This document shows positions 47,237 through 59,649 of a stretch of DNA of 64,000 nucleotides, one piece after another. The notes under the pieces are model-generated. The model ran no database searches and was not told the origin of the DNA. It saw nothing but the letters and a program-made list of their open reading frames with translations. Both the position numbers and the translations under genes were made by a program. The stretch's first letter is position 1; every line of letters starts with the position of its first letter. Origin of the DNA: Cryptomeria japonica (taxonomy: Eukaryota; Streptophyta; Pinopsida; Cupressales; Cupressaceae); the NCBI RefSeq assembly GCF_030272615.1, contig NC_081407.1, forward strand, positions 374,143,087-374,207,086, read 5' to 3'.

Positions 47237-48840
47237 AGCTTGGTCCCACTCAGGAACCCCTGATGCTTCCCAAAATGTCTATGGATCGAAAGTGGTAGCA
47301 ATGAATGCATGTGGAAGATCATGATGTTGTGATCGAGTCCTTTGTGTATCTGAGGGATCCCCAACAAGAGAACCTATTGACTCAAGTGTTTGTCGAGCCC
47401 AAAGAGGTCTAGGTGGAGGTGGAGAATGAGGCTCCTCAACTGCAAGTGGACCCTACAAAGGTGTAACCTTGCGAGTCAGAGTTGAAGGAGTCTCATCATC
47501 TGAATCACTGGCATCACTATCCACAATGGAAGAAGGTGGAGGAGGTAGAGAGGCTAAGCTAGGAGAGCTTTCTTCAAAGTGAACACTCATCTCAATAAAC
47601 ACCTCACGTGTCTCAAGATCCATCAATCGATGTGCCTTAACACCCTCAGGATATCCAAAAAAAATACAAGGCCTACTCTAAGGTTCCAATGCCTTGCATT
47701 TCTTTGGAGGTATGTCAGCCCATGCTGGACACCCAAAGACTCTGAAATGTCTCACAATCAGTTTCCTACCAGGCCAAGCCTCAAAAGGAGTAATACCTTG
47801 CAAAGATTTGTGAGGAACCCGATTCTAGATGTGTGTGGCACAACTAATAGCCTCTTCCCAAAAGGCAGGATCAAGAGAACGTGCATGTATCATACATCTA
47901 ACCATTTCTTTGAGAGTTCTATTCTTGTGCTCTGCAACTTCGTTTTACTGTGGAGTGTATGCAACAAAATGCTAAAGATCAATCCCCTCAAATGTAAAAA
48001 ATCGTCAAGTCTTTTTCTCACATATTCCCTTCCATTATCTGTGTGAAGAATCTTGACCACTTTCCCAGATTGCTTCTCCACATGAGTCTTGAAGTTCTAA
48101 AATCTGTCAGATAATTCACTCTTATAAATAAGAAAGTAGACCCAAGTGAAGTGGGAGTAGTCATCAATGAAGGTGAGGATATAGCTAGCCTTACTAAATG
48201 AAGGTGCTAGAAATGGACCTACTACATCGTTGTGAACAAGTTGAAGAACTTCCAAAGCTCTCCAAGCTTTCCTTTTATCAAACTTCTCCTTGGGATGCTT
48301 CCCATGGAACACCCTGAACATACACCCTCTGAAAAACTGATTCGAGGTAGACCTGTGACCATGTCTTTAGTGCTGAGCTGCTAAAGATAGTGGTATTTGA
48401 GGTGACCAAACCGCTCACGCCATAGCTTACTTTTTGAATTTGAATGAGTAAGAAAGGACCTAGAAGGAGAACTTGGCACAAAGTGGGAGAATGAATAAAG
48501 CCTTGAGTTGTCATTGACTTGTCCCACTGCTACCAAAGCATCATCATCAAGTTCCTTTACCACAACTGAATCAGATGTAAAATCAAGCTTTTTCCCATTC
48601 CCATAGTGAGTGATTTGGTAGATAGAGAGAAGGTTGGTAGACAAGTTAGAAACATAAAGAACATTCTCAAATGTTCCATCATCCATGTCAACTGAACCTT
48701 TCCCTTCAACCTCAACTTTTGTATCATCACCTATGTAAATGTGATGTACCTTTGATGGCTCCAATGAAGAAAAATGGTCCTTTGTAGAACCCATGTGATA
48801 AGAGGCCCCCGAGTCAAGTATCCACTGCTATGAAGAACTT
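47237..48840 (-). pseudogene. Copia-2 protease and integrase
   Basis: The protease motif WILDSGASYHM lies near 48795-48830, preceded by a stop. Then VEGKGSVDMDDGTFENVLYV and a GAG-pre-integrase segment with KLWRERFGHLKYH. The integrase core is in two open pieces: VLQLVHNDVVGPF and TFIDDYSHFTWVYF (48097-48321), then VVKILHTDNGREY (47890-48081), covering two acidic catalytic positions. Integrase C-terminus phrases continue, broken, to about 47640. It would insert the DNA copy into the genome; here it is dead. Confidence 0.88.
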
Positions 48841-48955
48841 GTTGTAGCCACAAATGCTTGCCCTTTTCCCTTAGACTGCGAGGAAGAGGAAGGAGATGAA
48901 TCCTTCTTTGTGTAGGCGGAAGGCAAGTTGATGTTGTTTTTCTTAAAAAGATTTG

Positions 48956-49819
48956 TCAACTCATCAACTTGCTTGGTGGGGCATCGATGCTCATCATGAC
49001 CATTCTTCTTGCAATATGCACAAGTTGGTTTATCCTTCTTAGGTGGAGTCCCCTTATTGGAAGAGGATGAAAAATTGCCTTGTGATGGAGAGGATGATTT
49101 CCCTTTTTCTGGCTATGGATTTGACTTAGATTGCTTCTTCTTCTTGTTGAAATCTTTGCCTTGACTCCCTTGAATCCCTTGATTAGCCACCAAAGCCTTG
49201 AATTTGAAGACTTGAGAAGCCCCATGTTCAACAACTTAGATTGTTCCAATATCAACATTTCTGTGAAAGCATCAAATGAAGGCATAATGTAGGAACTCCC
49301 CACTGTCAAATGATGAGTTTAGAAGCTTGAAACAAATGCTACATATTCTGGTGCAAGCTTGTCCAACAAGTTGAATATCAACTAAGCATCCTTTTTGTCA
49401 ATTCCAATATCCTTAAGCTTTAATCTTAACTCATTTGCTTTGGTGACATAATCTTGGATTGTATCAAAACTCTTGGTATCCAAGTTGGTGAGCTTATTGT
49501 CAATCTTGTAACCTCTGATTTCGTTAACTTGACCATACAATTTTTGAAACATATCCCAAACCTTTTTGATTGTAGTACACTTCTCAATGTGAAAAATGAG
49601 GTCATATGATACATACTTACGCAAAGTTCCAAGAGCTATGCAATTCTTAGTGAGCCATTCTAACTGAGCATTATGATCATCCTTAGAATTAGGTGGTGGT
49701 GCTATTGCTCCATCTATATAATGTGTGAGACCTTTTTCCATTAATTTGCTCCATACTTTAATTTTCCATGATGCATAATTATGTGGAGTTAAAGGTGAAA
49801 ATTTATGAGGACTCATTGC
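48956..49819 (-). pseudogene. Copia-2 gag
   Basis: Starts MSPHKFSPLTPHNYASWKIK and continues YIDGAIAPPPNSKDD and VWDMFQKLYGQVNEIRGYK; a TAG near 49381 and a frameshift break it. The CCHC knuckle CAYCKKNGHDEHRC lies at 48981-49022. I chose the Met before SPHKF rather than the upstream one because copia gags begin close to the 'NY.SW' motif. Confidence 0.88.
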
Positions 49820-49859
49820 AACAAAAATGAAAGAGAGGCACAATCACACAAGACACCAC

Positions 49860-51246
49860 CCCAAATTCACTCAATCAAAGAGCCCCCCCCCCTCCAAATG
49901 ACGATTTGGCACTTTATACTTAGTGCGTGTACAATGGGCCACTTGCAAAAAATGGAAAAGTGGACTTTTGATTTCAACTTTACAACTGCTTCAATAAGGC
50001 CAAAATAGACTCAAACTAATAATGCAAGAGATCTAAACTAAGATCCAAGCAAATTACAAGTACCAAATAGGCCAAAAAAGACCAATATTTGAAAGTATAA
50101 TATCCACTCAAAATATATGAAAAATGATCATATATTATGAAAGTACACGAAAAAATATGAACTTTCAAAAAAAATGACACCTGAAAAGGAGGTCGTATGA
50201 GCTCAAACGAAACCTTTGAAGTTGCAAAATTGAGGATTGGACAAGTATAGTTGAGAGAATTCAAAAATTATGAAAAAATTGTGCACCAAAGTCATAAAAT
50301 AACCACACCACTGCGAAGAACACAAAAACTTAGCCCAAATAAAAAAAAATTGCACCCAAAAAAGAGCAAAATTGAGCAAGTTATGAGCCTCCAAAGTTGA
50401 CTAAAAAATCCAAGCTGCTTAGTGGAGAGGGTCTAAAAAAGTTTCAAAAAATGTTGACTATGCAAAAAAAATGTCAGGTGGTGCTGACTGGGCACCTGTG
50501 GGTGACATGGTAGGTGACTGGGTCAGGCTGCCTGCGTGTCAGGCAGAGGTGGCAGATGGTGGGCCCGACTGCCTTGATGGTAGGCGGAGGAGGGCCCTAT
50601 GCTGAGGTGGCGGTGGTTGGCTCTGAGGTGGCAGTCATCGAAGGGTCAGCGACGGAGGTCTCGATGGCTGTTGTTTACCAAAAGGCGGTGTCGAGGTCTG
50701 TCGGGGCGAGGTTGTCGCAGGGGACACTGAGGAGCTGTGGAGGCCGGTGGGGCAAGAAGCGGCGATGTCCGGTGGCCAAGGTTGTTGCTCGATGGCAGGA
50801 AAGGCATGAACTCCTGCACAAACTATAGAAAGAACAACACGACAAGGCAGGGGGGTCTACGGACCCCTAAACAAAATGCATTTTTATTTTTATTTTTTTT
50901 CTTTCAAAAATAAAACCCCTTTTTCCCCCTTTTTTTTTCGAATTTTTTTTTTTTTTTTTTTTTGCAAAATTGGAAAAACTTTTCAATTTTTTTTTTTTAG
51001 ATCTGAAAATTCCATAACGTACAGCCCGAATTGGGCAAAAATATCCTCCAACACCAAAAATTTGACTTTCACCAAAATAGGTCGAGTTTATATTTGATTT
51101 TTATGGAAATGGTCTCCCAGACGCAATGGTGAAGTCAAAAATGCTCTAAGATGCCTCCAAAAAGAGCAATCCCTTAGATCCAAAAATAGAAGCTTCTACA
51201 ATGTCTCCCAAAACAAATCAATGAAGCCCCAACCACTTTGATTCCA
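49860..51246 (-). other. Copia-2 5' leader with GC-rich and homopolymer tracts
   Basis: Untranslated leader between the 5' LTR and gag. It holds a GC-rich stretch (about 50480-50860), open only by composition on the plus strand, and T-rich tracts (50880-50998). The sequence beside the LTR, TGGAATCAAAGTGG in element orientation, is a degenerate version of the initiator-Met primer site. Confidence 0.6.
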
Positions 51247-51693
51247 TGTGAGATTTTGCCAAGATCAAGGGCACAATGAAAAGCATAAAAGAGAGACAAA
51301 AGAATGACATGAACAAACTGTATTCTCATCAATATGCAAATGATCAACTGCATTAACCAATACAATGAATATGAGCCTGCTTATATAGGCAAGGCCATAT
51401 GGATATGCGAGCACACAATCATGACATGTGACTCAATGAGAAACAAGGGTAGGTAAGAAATACTAGGGATAGGTAGGAGAAATATAATATTTCACAAGAG
51501 GTGGATGACCCACCGAATGTGGAGTGTAACAACAAAATAAGATCACAAAAGTTGGAATTTCTCCTACAAGCTATATTTCTATGTGCACACTTCCCTAAGT
51601 GTCTCATATCCAAACTACGATGAGATGCATTATCCTAAGTTAACTTAAGTAAAGTGTAATAATATCCATGATGAATATTTATTTACACCAACA
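51247..51693 (-). repeat. Copia-2 5' LTR
   Basis: 447 bp, counterpart of 45032-45479. Its inner end reads TGTGAGATTTTGCC versus TGTGGGATTTTGCC in the other copy; the TATA region has lost one T. Confidence 0.92.
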
Positions 51694-52214
51694 ATTTTAA
51701 CATAAACCATAAAACTTTGGATAGAGCACTTGCACGAAGACAAAGACTTGATGATCCACTTCAACAAGATACATAGGTTTTTGGTGGGAGGCTTCCACAT
51801 GTTGATAGAAAGTTGACTGACAATGTGAAGGAGGAGATTCAACAATTTTGGCACTCTAATTCTAGAGTGTCACCCAATGTATAGGATGTTTTGAAATTAA
51901 GAGTCGGCAACCGAGACCGCACACCGCATCCCAAACATTTCTTGGAATCAAGCCAAACAATGTTGTATAAAATTTTTTGTGAAGTACATCCAACTTTGCA
52001 AATATCACAACGGGCCTTTGAATCTTTGAAGCCATTTTATTGTGTTCCTCTTAAGATTCATAATACTTGTTGTTGCAAGTGCTATGTGGAGTTTTCAATG
52101 TACCATGAACTTTTATGTCATATTCGTTCTACGATGCATACTAATGAGATGTTGCAGGATTGTGGTCCAATTCTATTTTTGAGATCATCAAGAGACTTGC
52201 AAGATCTATTTTAA

Positions 52215-54412
52215 CTAGTAAAAAAATTATAAATATAATACATGTGAGTAGTTTAACCTTATGTGAGTGGTAATCTTATAACTCACATTAAATGTTGAAT
52301 AGGTTAATGTTGGGCCTTCAACATCAACACCTACTAGTCAAGGTGGTCATTGAACTTTCACTCAGGTAACCTTGTCTATTTTTATTCATTAACATTTGGT
52401 TTGTAAAATAAAGTCAATTAGATTGTGGCAATTGAATAACATTGTTTCATTTTCAGATGCTGACATCAGATGCACCTAATGTTCGCTCAACAATGGAGCA
52501 TGGTGTTATCTAGCAGTAGCATCTTTAATGCCTCTGACAGTAGTATGAGTCAGATTAGTAAATTTCTATTTTTATGCTTGCCACAGGGCTTTGCAACTTC
52601 AGATTGTGAGAGTGCCCCTGTTACAAATGAATTGTTGCAAAAATTGACTAAGAGAGATCATTAGTTTGCAATAAGTGATTATGCTCTCATATGTTGATTT
52701 GTATAATTCAATTTATGTATATTAATGTGTGTACTTTTTATTGTTTTAGTTGAAGGTCCAACAAATTTTAGAGAGGAGTTCAATTCAGCAGGTTTGAAAG
52801 TAACCATCATATACATCTCCCTCCACTTGAAATGCAAAGGTGGCTCGTGATCTCTTTCCTTCCCCTAGAAGGAAGTGACTACATTAAGGTCCTTTGTTGT
52901 ATGCCTATATGACATTTTTGCATATATATTTCCAGATATATGACATTATACGTCTATATGTCTTTTTTGTAAGACTATATGGTTTTATTACATATATTGT
53001 ACTTTAATCGACATATAACAATGTGTCATGACTTACTCCTGCACGGTATCTATAGAAAAATAATTTAAATTTAAAAAAATAAGAAAAATAAACAAGAAAA
53101 AATGTTGTTAAGAATTTCCAAGAAAGTATGAAATTGTTTTCCTTTTAGAAAATCTAGGTCATATTAGTCTGAAGAATGAGAGATACATGGAAGACTGAAA
53201 ATAATAATTACAAGGGGATGCTGCCATCAAATTTTTGGAAAGATTGAAAAGAACCTAATTGAATTAATATCATTATTTAAGATTTGTTTGCAAATTCTTC
53301 CTTCCTATGTAGATGATAGAGATACTATAGCTTTAATTTGCTTACAAACAAGTAGATTTGATATTTATTATTCTTAGTATGTTGTTAAAAGAATATGTCA
53401 TATCTAAGTGGTGGTTAGCATGATATTGAATATGGTAAGTTGTATGCATCTTGAAGTTGAATATGATATGTTGTATACATCTTGAAGTTGAACTTTGATT
53501 AGACTTTGTCAACACTTGATGAATCATAAATGTCATTTCATTATTAATCTTGTGAGTGTGAGGTGTAGAAATAAATATCAATTACTTTGAAAGTCATGGG
53601 TGGTTGTCCTGATATGATAACTACCAGATGGTTGTGCCTTATGAAGAAAAGCTGAACATATAATAACTAATTGATAACATCAATTCAAATCCATAATATA
53701 GAGGATACTAATAACAGATCTTTGTATATTTTATCTACCTAGTTTTTCAACCACTGACCTTCATGTATGTTTACATGTTAAGCTATGTGTTCATTTCCTC
53801 TTACAGTTGTGTTCAACATCTTGATATTCTAAGATTAAAATTTCTTTTCTAAGACATTCAAGTGAGTTTGGCTTAGATAATATCAATGTAGTCTCTTTTG
53901 TACTAGCCATGAAATGGCCTTGGGTTATTTTGGCAACTGATAGATATTAAATTAGACTACAGTGTAGTGCGAAACTTATTTATTTATTTCTAATAATGAA
54001 ATAGGTACAACTATATTGAGATAAAATGAAGCTTTTCGCTCATATGAAGATGCCACATTGGCAAATTGATCTTTATTATAATACACAAGATATAAGTAAA
54101 ATCAAAACGCTCTCATCAAATCCTGCCAGATGCTATGTTAACTTGTGACTAATTAGTGTATTCTAGGAGAGGGAAGAGTGTGTGGCTTCAAGGTACAGTT
54201 TTGGACTTGAACCATATTGCATAAATCTCAAGGCTTCAACTTGATTATCATTAAAGGTTTCTAATTGTTTCCAAAATATCCCTTCATATCCCTTCATATC
54301 CCTTCATGGATGTCACATGAAAGTGTAATGGTAATTATGTGTATACAATATATGGACATATTGATGATCAATATGTGTCTACAATGTAATGCTTGTTTAT
54401 CTATATTTTTCA
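52215..54412. other. Spacer with a few exon-like stretches, no gene assigned
   Basis: Short open stretches flanked by AG or GT (for example 52459-52520 and 52588-52664, ending in a TAG) suggest exon remnants, but no family is recognised. The rest is AT-rich. No TE ends seen. Confidence 0.35.
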
Positions 54413-55640
54413 TTGAATGAGACTGACGATATTTTTGCCAACCGAAAAAATGTTGACCTAATAAAACCTAAGGGAAAATTTTAAAATAGAGATAGGCTAT
54501 TGTAGGGACCCCTCTCATGGACTCGTAGGTTCAAACAGATTGTTTGCAGGTGCCACAGATTTTGAGTTAGGCCCCGTCAAAGTTTGACAATTTTTAGCAC
54601 TTAGGGTGCTCAAGGGACAACGTCGGTAGAGTATGACCCCGAGCGTTCAACCGAGTGGGGGGGGGGGGGGAATATGAGAATTCATAGGGTAATAATGCCT
54701 AACTAGCCATGTCAAAGCCGATGGTTCATTATCATGATGAGAAAAATGAGAAATTGGCCACGTGACAACATTCGATTGAATGAGACTGATGATTTTTTTG
54801 CCAACCGAAAAATGCTGCCCTAATAAAACCTAAGGGAAACTTGAAAAAATAAGATAGGATTTTATAGGGACCCCTCTCATGGAACTATTGGTTCAAATGG
54901 ATCATTTGCAAGTGCCACAGATTTTGAATTAGGGCTTGTCAAAGTTTGACAATTTTTTAGCACTTAGGGTGCTCAAGGGACGATGTCGGTAGGGTATGAC
55001 CCCGAGCATTCGACCAAGTGGGGAGGGGGTGAAATAGGAGGATGAATAGGGTAATAATTCCTAACTAGACATGTCAGAGCCAATGGTTCATTATCACAAT
55101 GAGCAGAATGAGAAACTGGCCACGCGACAACATTCGATTGAATGAGACTAACAATTTTTTTGCCAACCGAAAAAATGTTGCCCTAATGAAACGTAAGGGA
55201 AACTTGAAAAACCGAGATAGGATTTTGTAGGGACCTCTCTCATGGACCTGTAGGTTCAAACTGATTGTTCACAGGTGCCATGGATTCTAATTTAGGGCTC
55301 ATCAAAGTTTGACAATTTTTAGCACTTAGTGTGCTCAAGGGATGATGTCGGTAGGGTATGACCCCGAGCGTTAGACCAAGTGGGGGGGGGGGGAATAGGA
55401 GCATGCATAGGGTAATAATGCCTAATGCCTCACTGGATATGTCGGAGCTGATAGCTCGTTATCACGATGAGAAAAACGAGAAATTGGCCACGTGACAATA
55501 TTTGATTGAATGAGTGATGATTTTTTCACCAACCGAAAAAATGATGCCCTAATAAAACCTAAGTGAAACTGGAAAATAATGAGATAGGATTTTGTAGGGA
55601 CCCCTCTCATGGACCCGTAGGTTCAAACTGGAAAAATTGA
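54413..55640 (-). repeat. ~360-bp satellite, array B (about 3.4 units)
   Basis: The landmark 'gaatgagact' begins units at about 54415, 54777, 55140 and, shortened, 55507. Each unit carries 'ccaaccgaaaaaatg', 'gggacccctctcatgga', 'gtttgacaattttt', 'gctcaaggga' and a G-run after 'gagtg'. Reverse complement of array A at 5005-6260. Confidence 0.9.
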
Positions 55641-55659
55641 AGCAAAATATGCTAGGGTT

Positions 55660-57210
55660 TTTGAAAATGGGTTTCATAATGCCACATATTTTCTTGAAGA
55701 CTTTGAGGATGAACACATAAGAATCATCCCAAGTTGAGCCCACAGAGAGAATATGTATTTGGAAAGAACCCATATGATAAATAAGGAGACTATTAGGACT
55801 ATAACGAGTTATTGTTCAACTAGTGAAATTCCTGTGCTGAGAAGAATTTCAAAGGACACTATCTTCAAACTAACCAGTTCTATATCTGATAGGCATGCTT
55901 TCTCTATCAACACTATTAGAGACCCTGCGGTGAAACTTGCAACAATGGTGATAGGCTACCAGGTCCTCTACTCTAGTAGACTTAATAGTGTTCCATTTGC
56001 AATAGTTCACATAGCACATAGAATGATTATTGATAATGCAAATTATGATATTTGTGAAGCTATCAGAGACCTGTTATTTCAAAACTTGAAATCTATTAAG
56101 AAGGACAACACAGAAGTTTAAATATGGTCAGCTATTAGCCAGGTTGTTTTTTTACTTTCAGAACTTTCTACCAGGTATTGGTGATATTGAATGGTCCAAG
56201 GAACAACCAGTCAATGCACAAATCAAGAACAACATTAAGGCTATGAAGAATACTTTTTCAACTACTACAAATAAGTATTTTAATGAATTCCAGAAAAAGA
56301 TGAGCATGAGAGTGCGGTTACCTGAAGATGTGGTTAAACACTTTGCAAAAACATAATCTTTATGGTTACCACTGATGTTTGCTTGATGCAAGCAACTGAA
56401 CCTAGAGAAGAAGAAACGGAAGATATGAGCTACGAGGTCAATCATGATTTACTGGTCGGCTATGCTAATACCCTATTAGCATCGCCCAAAGATAAAAAGA
56501 AGGCCAAATTGGACATCTTGGCAGTCCAAGCTGCACCAACTATGAGCTCTATGCAGGGTATGGAAATGATGGACTCCATTTTGAACGCTACCAAAAATAA
56601 CACTCTAGGAGTTTTCAATTTCTAGAAATGGGTAATTGAAAATATCTCCAGTATTCAGAATAAATAGAGAGATTTGGATTATAAGATTCAAAATTTGATT
56701 AAGGATACCAATACAGGTAAAGAGGATGCAGAGGGGGACACCAGTGAGGTAGATGACAAAAAATAAATGCAGGATTGGCTAGAAAAAGAAATGATTAAGG
56801 GAGACTTAAAGCATCTTGAAGATGTGATCAGAACCATCAAAGATAAGGGAGAGGTTGATAATGAAATTATTATCAACCGGATTACTAAAACCGAGAAGGC
56901 CTTGAAGAAATTTATGAAACATAGTCTTGAGGTTTTGAAGGTCTCGTCTCAAAATATGAACGCCCTAGTTGATTGTCTAAATAAGAACCAACAGAACAAA
57001 GAGATGGTGATCATTGATGATGTGCCAACCACCAGCTCTGCTCCTCAACCCTCCAGACAAAGAACAAGGTAGACTACCAGCGATCTGGAGATGAAGACTA
57101 AAGACACCCATCATAAGCAGGATAACAAAGACCTGAGAGAAGTTGCTAAGGCTATGATGATGCTGGTTAAGGACATGGAAGAATCTATAAAGTTTTTATC
57201 TGAAATGTAA
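55660..57210 (+). pseudogene. Accessory ORF block A of LTR element 3
   Basis: A long frame broken by about six stops and small frameshifts reads ATYFLEDFEDEHIRIIPS, MYLERTHMINKETIRTITS, LNSVPFAIVHIAHRMIID and YDICEAIRDLLFQNLKSI, then ARLFFYFQNFLPGIGDIEW, MQATEPREEETEDMSYEV and later helical KHLEDVIRTIKDKGEV and LVDCLNKNQQNKEMVIIDD. It has no gag, protease or pol motif. The repeated heptad-like Leu pattern suggests coiled coil. It may be an extra ORF such as some plant copia elements carry beside pol, or captured host sequence. A poly-A-like 'taataaaaaattgaaac' lies at 57390-57406. Confidence 0.5.
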
Positions 57211-57426
57211 TACTAGTCTTTGGTTGGCAATCTCTCGCTGGCTTTTTGATGTCCTTTTCCTTAGATGTTGTTTTCTCTGCTGGTTTGTTGTAGCTTTCCT
57301 TTCTGTGTTCTGTTCTCTCTAGTTTATTTTATGCTTATCTTCTCATTATGTAAGTGGGTTTCAAGTCCCTTAAAACCTAATTTTCCTTAATAAAAAATTG
57401 AAACTGGTATTGCACCTATAGCTAAA

Positions 57427-59372
57427 GTGAAAGGAAAGCAAAAGAAGTCTGATGAAAAATCTCCTATGAAAAAGACCACAAGGGTGACTCAGAGTGTCCT
57501 AACCAAGAGTGCACCAAAGAAGAGAAATAGGAAATTGATTTTGCAACCAGAGTCTGAGGGTACAAATTCTAAAGAAGAACCAAAGAAGGAAAAAGCAACT
57601 AGTAGAACATCTAAGAAGGTAAAGGTAGTGCCAAAGGAAACTACACCTATAGATATTTCTACCTACAAACCTCACATAGTCTTTGAGAGGACAATGAAGA
57701 CATTAGGTAGAAATAGGTTTGATAATGTCAAAAAATATTTTGATTCTTTTACTGAAGATGAGCACAAGAAAGTAATCCAATAGGTAATTACTTATTTGGG
57801 TCATTATAATAGATTTCTGCATGATTTGGAGAAAGATATTTCAATCTCTCTGTACAATATTCTGTTAGAGAAATGGGAGGAAGCAATTCAATTGGAAAAT
57901 AAGATTTTTGATGAAATATTTGTACAATATTTTCCCAATCTATCATCTGATGGAGTGAGTGCTTTAATACAGGAATACAAGGCATATTTTGATTTTAAAA
58001 TGAGGATATTGAAGCTCCTTAATGGAAAAAGGGCAGTTATTGAGTCAAAGACTCACCAACTAGCCTGTGTAATCAAACAAAGGGAAGATAACACCCACTC
58101 TACCAATAAGGATAAAACTATAGATGTTGCTCCTCGACCAGAAATGGATGAAGAGGAAATTATTGAAGCTAACGTAGTCTATCCAACCAAGAAGAAGGAT
58201 GATTCCATTAATCTTGTTGATGAAGATATTCAGGACACAGTAGACCTATCTAGAGACATCACTACACTAGATATGGATCCTCCTACAATCATAGAAGTAC
58301 ATGTTACATCAGTTGATCAATAGGGCATTCAACTGATAGTGGGAAATGAACCGACAAAAGAACAACTAGAGAAACCCCAATCTCCACCAGTCATTGAAAC
58401 TACTCAAAAGGAGTCTACTGAGGAAGCTATTACTCAACAAACCGAAGATACAACATAGAAAAACATAGAAAGAGCCATCATTAAGAGTATACCCCTTGAA
58501 CCGACAAAGCAAGAACTACTTGATGATGATGATGAAGATTCTTTAAGTATCTCAAGACCTATTGACATGAACACCTTGAGTGCATCAAAAATGATGAAGA
58601 TTGCTAATGTTATGCAATCTCAAGCACACAAGAAGCAACTCAAAGAGCAGAGGATTGAATCAGAGACAATCCAGAATGCAGTACAAATTTTGTCTGGTTT
58701 ACTACTAGAAACATCTGTTGCACATCTTCCCAGTCCTATCAACAAACTTGGTCAGTTAGTTGCAGATACATCTGATCAAATCAAATCGCTTGAAGATGCT
58801 ACTCAAATATCTACTAAGAAGAGCCACAAGAAGGCATATGGAGATAAACTGGCTAAGCACATTGAAAATAGTAAAATGGCTTTATCTCATAATGGAAGTC
58901 TGTTAAAGAAAGCTATTGAATCTAGAGGAAAGTATCTTGCCTCTACCTCCAATGTTACTTTCTTTTATTCTAATATTTCTAAGAATCAAGTTGAAACTGA
59001 GCAGGAAATAGAAAGGTTATGCAAGGCATATGTCCCACTCTGGGACTCCATTCATGCCTTTAATCGGTCTATAGATGATTTGCATGACAAATTGAACAAT
59101 AATGATAATGAGAGAGATAAGAGATTCCGATCTCTAAGAGAGCTCAAGAGTCAGCTCACCTCATAGGTTGACATTCTTCAGAGAGCCTACTCCAGTGCAG
59201 AAGCTATTCTTGCTACTCCTGAAACCTACATGCTCATCTCAATGGAAGAATTCTATTCCCAGTTGCTGTCTACCTCTGAGTATATGAATAACATACTGGA
59301 ATCATGGGAGAATGCTCTATCCTAGATGAAGCAGAATTTCAATAATATTTTCATGAGAATAGCCAATGCATG
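57427..59372 (+). pseudogene. Accessory ORF block B of LTR element 3
   Basis: One frame with only five or six stops over 1.9 kb. It starts MKGKQKKSDEKSPMKKTT-like (Lys-rich, nuclear-localisation-like KKRNRK), then HIVFERTMKTLGRNRFDNV, VITYLGHYNRFLHDLEKDIS, VQYFPNLSSDGVSALIQEY and KMRILKLLNGKRAVIESKTH. An acidic low-complexity linker follows, then a long predicted helical part (58567-59166) with KMMKIANVMQSQAHKKQL and VAHLPSPINKLGQLVADTS, ending in EEFYSQLLSTSEYMNNIL. The stops fall as single-base changes (mostly CAA or CAG to TAG), so the reading frame was preserved until recently. No homologous family is known to me. Confidence 0.5.
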
Positions 59373-59649
59373 AACTTGTTTAAAATTGTAATATATGATG
59401 AACAGTTTGATACAGATTTTCTATATATATGAATATATTTTACTTTATCATTTTGGCATTATTGTCAAAGGGGGAGTAATAATATGTATGTGTGTTTTTG
59501 AAAATTTTGTATTTATGCATGCATTAAGGGGGAGTATTGCATTAAAGGGGAATATGAGTACATATGTAAATATGTTGTGTATGCACACTTAGCGGTACTG
59601 TATTACTCATTAAAATTTTTTTTTCTTTCTAAGTGTTGCCATCAATGCC

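Larger units (their letters stand above)
45032..51693 (-). mobile_element. Copia-2: complete, inactive Ty1/copia retrotransposon
   Basis: 6.7 kb, minus strand, with short LTRs (about 448 bp) and TSD ATTTT. Different family from Copia-1: LTR sequence and protein motifs differ. Contains gag, protease, integrase, RT and RNase H relics, plus a 1.4-kb leader between the 5' LTR and gag. LTRs differ by about 20 positions by eye. Confidence 0.95.
44201..52214 (+). pseudogene. Transposase-like gene relic, copy 2, split by Copia-2
   Basis: Plus strand: 44201-45031 and 51699-52214, with Copia-2 between. N-terminus MGSSSDRKSKCKRKLSNDQ and VTSSEEEIEFENV, then repeated VENFDI units, PRPSRTPKWLLEIDENI, a basic core with RAARRVITTSLVSHQLRKA, and after the insertion DRALARRQRLDDPLQ, VFGGRLPHVDRK, PHPKHFLESSQTMLYK and EFSMYHELLCHIRSTMHTN. 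It aligns along its length with copy 1 (9945-12567), but homology stops near 52210 so the DFAENY/GHEKG part is missing. Stops include TAG for the Trp of DTWAFGG. The frame continues exactly across the empty insertion site. Start choice follows the first Met before the Lys/Arg-rich segment. Function is inferred only from copy 1. Confidence 0.7.

Noticed and set aside
50514-50828. 104-codon plus-strand ORF in the Copia-2 leader
   Set aside because: It is antisense to the element in a GC-rich leader; codons look compositional (Gly, Val, Arg) and no domain is seen.
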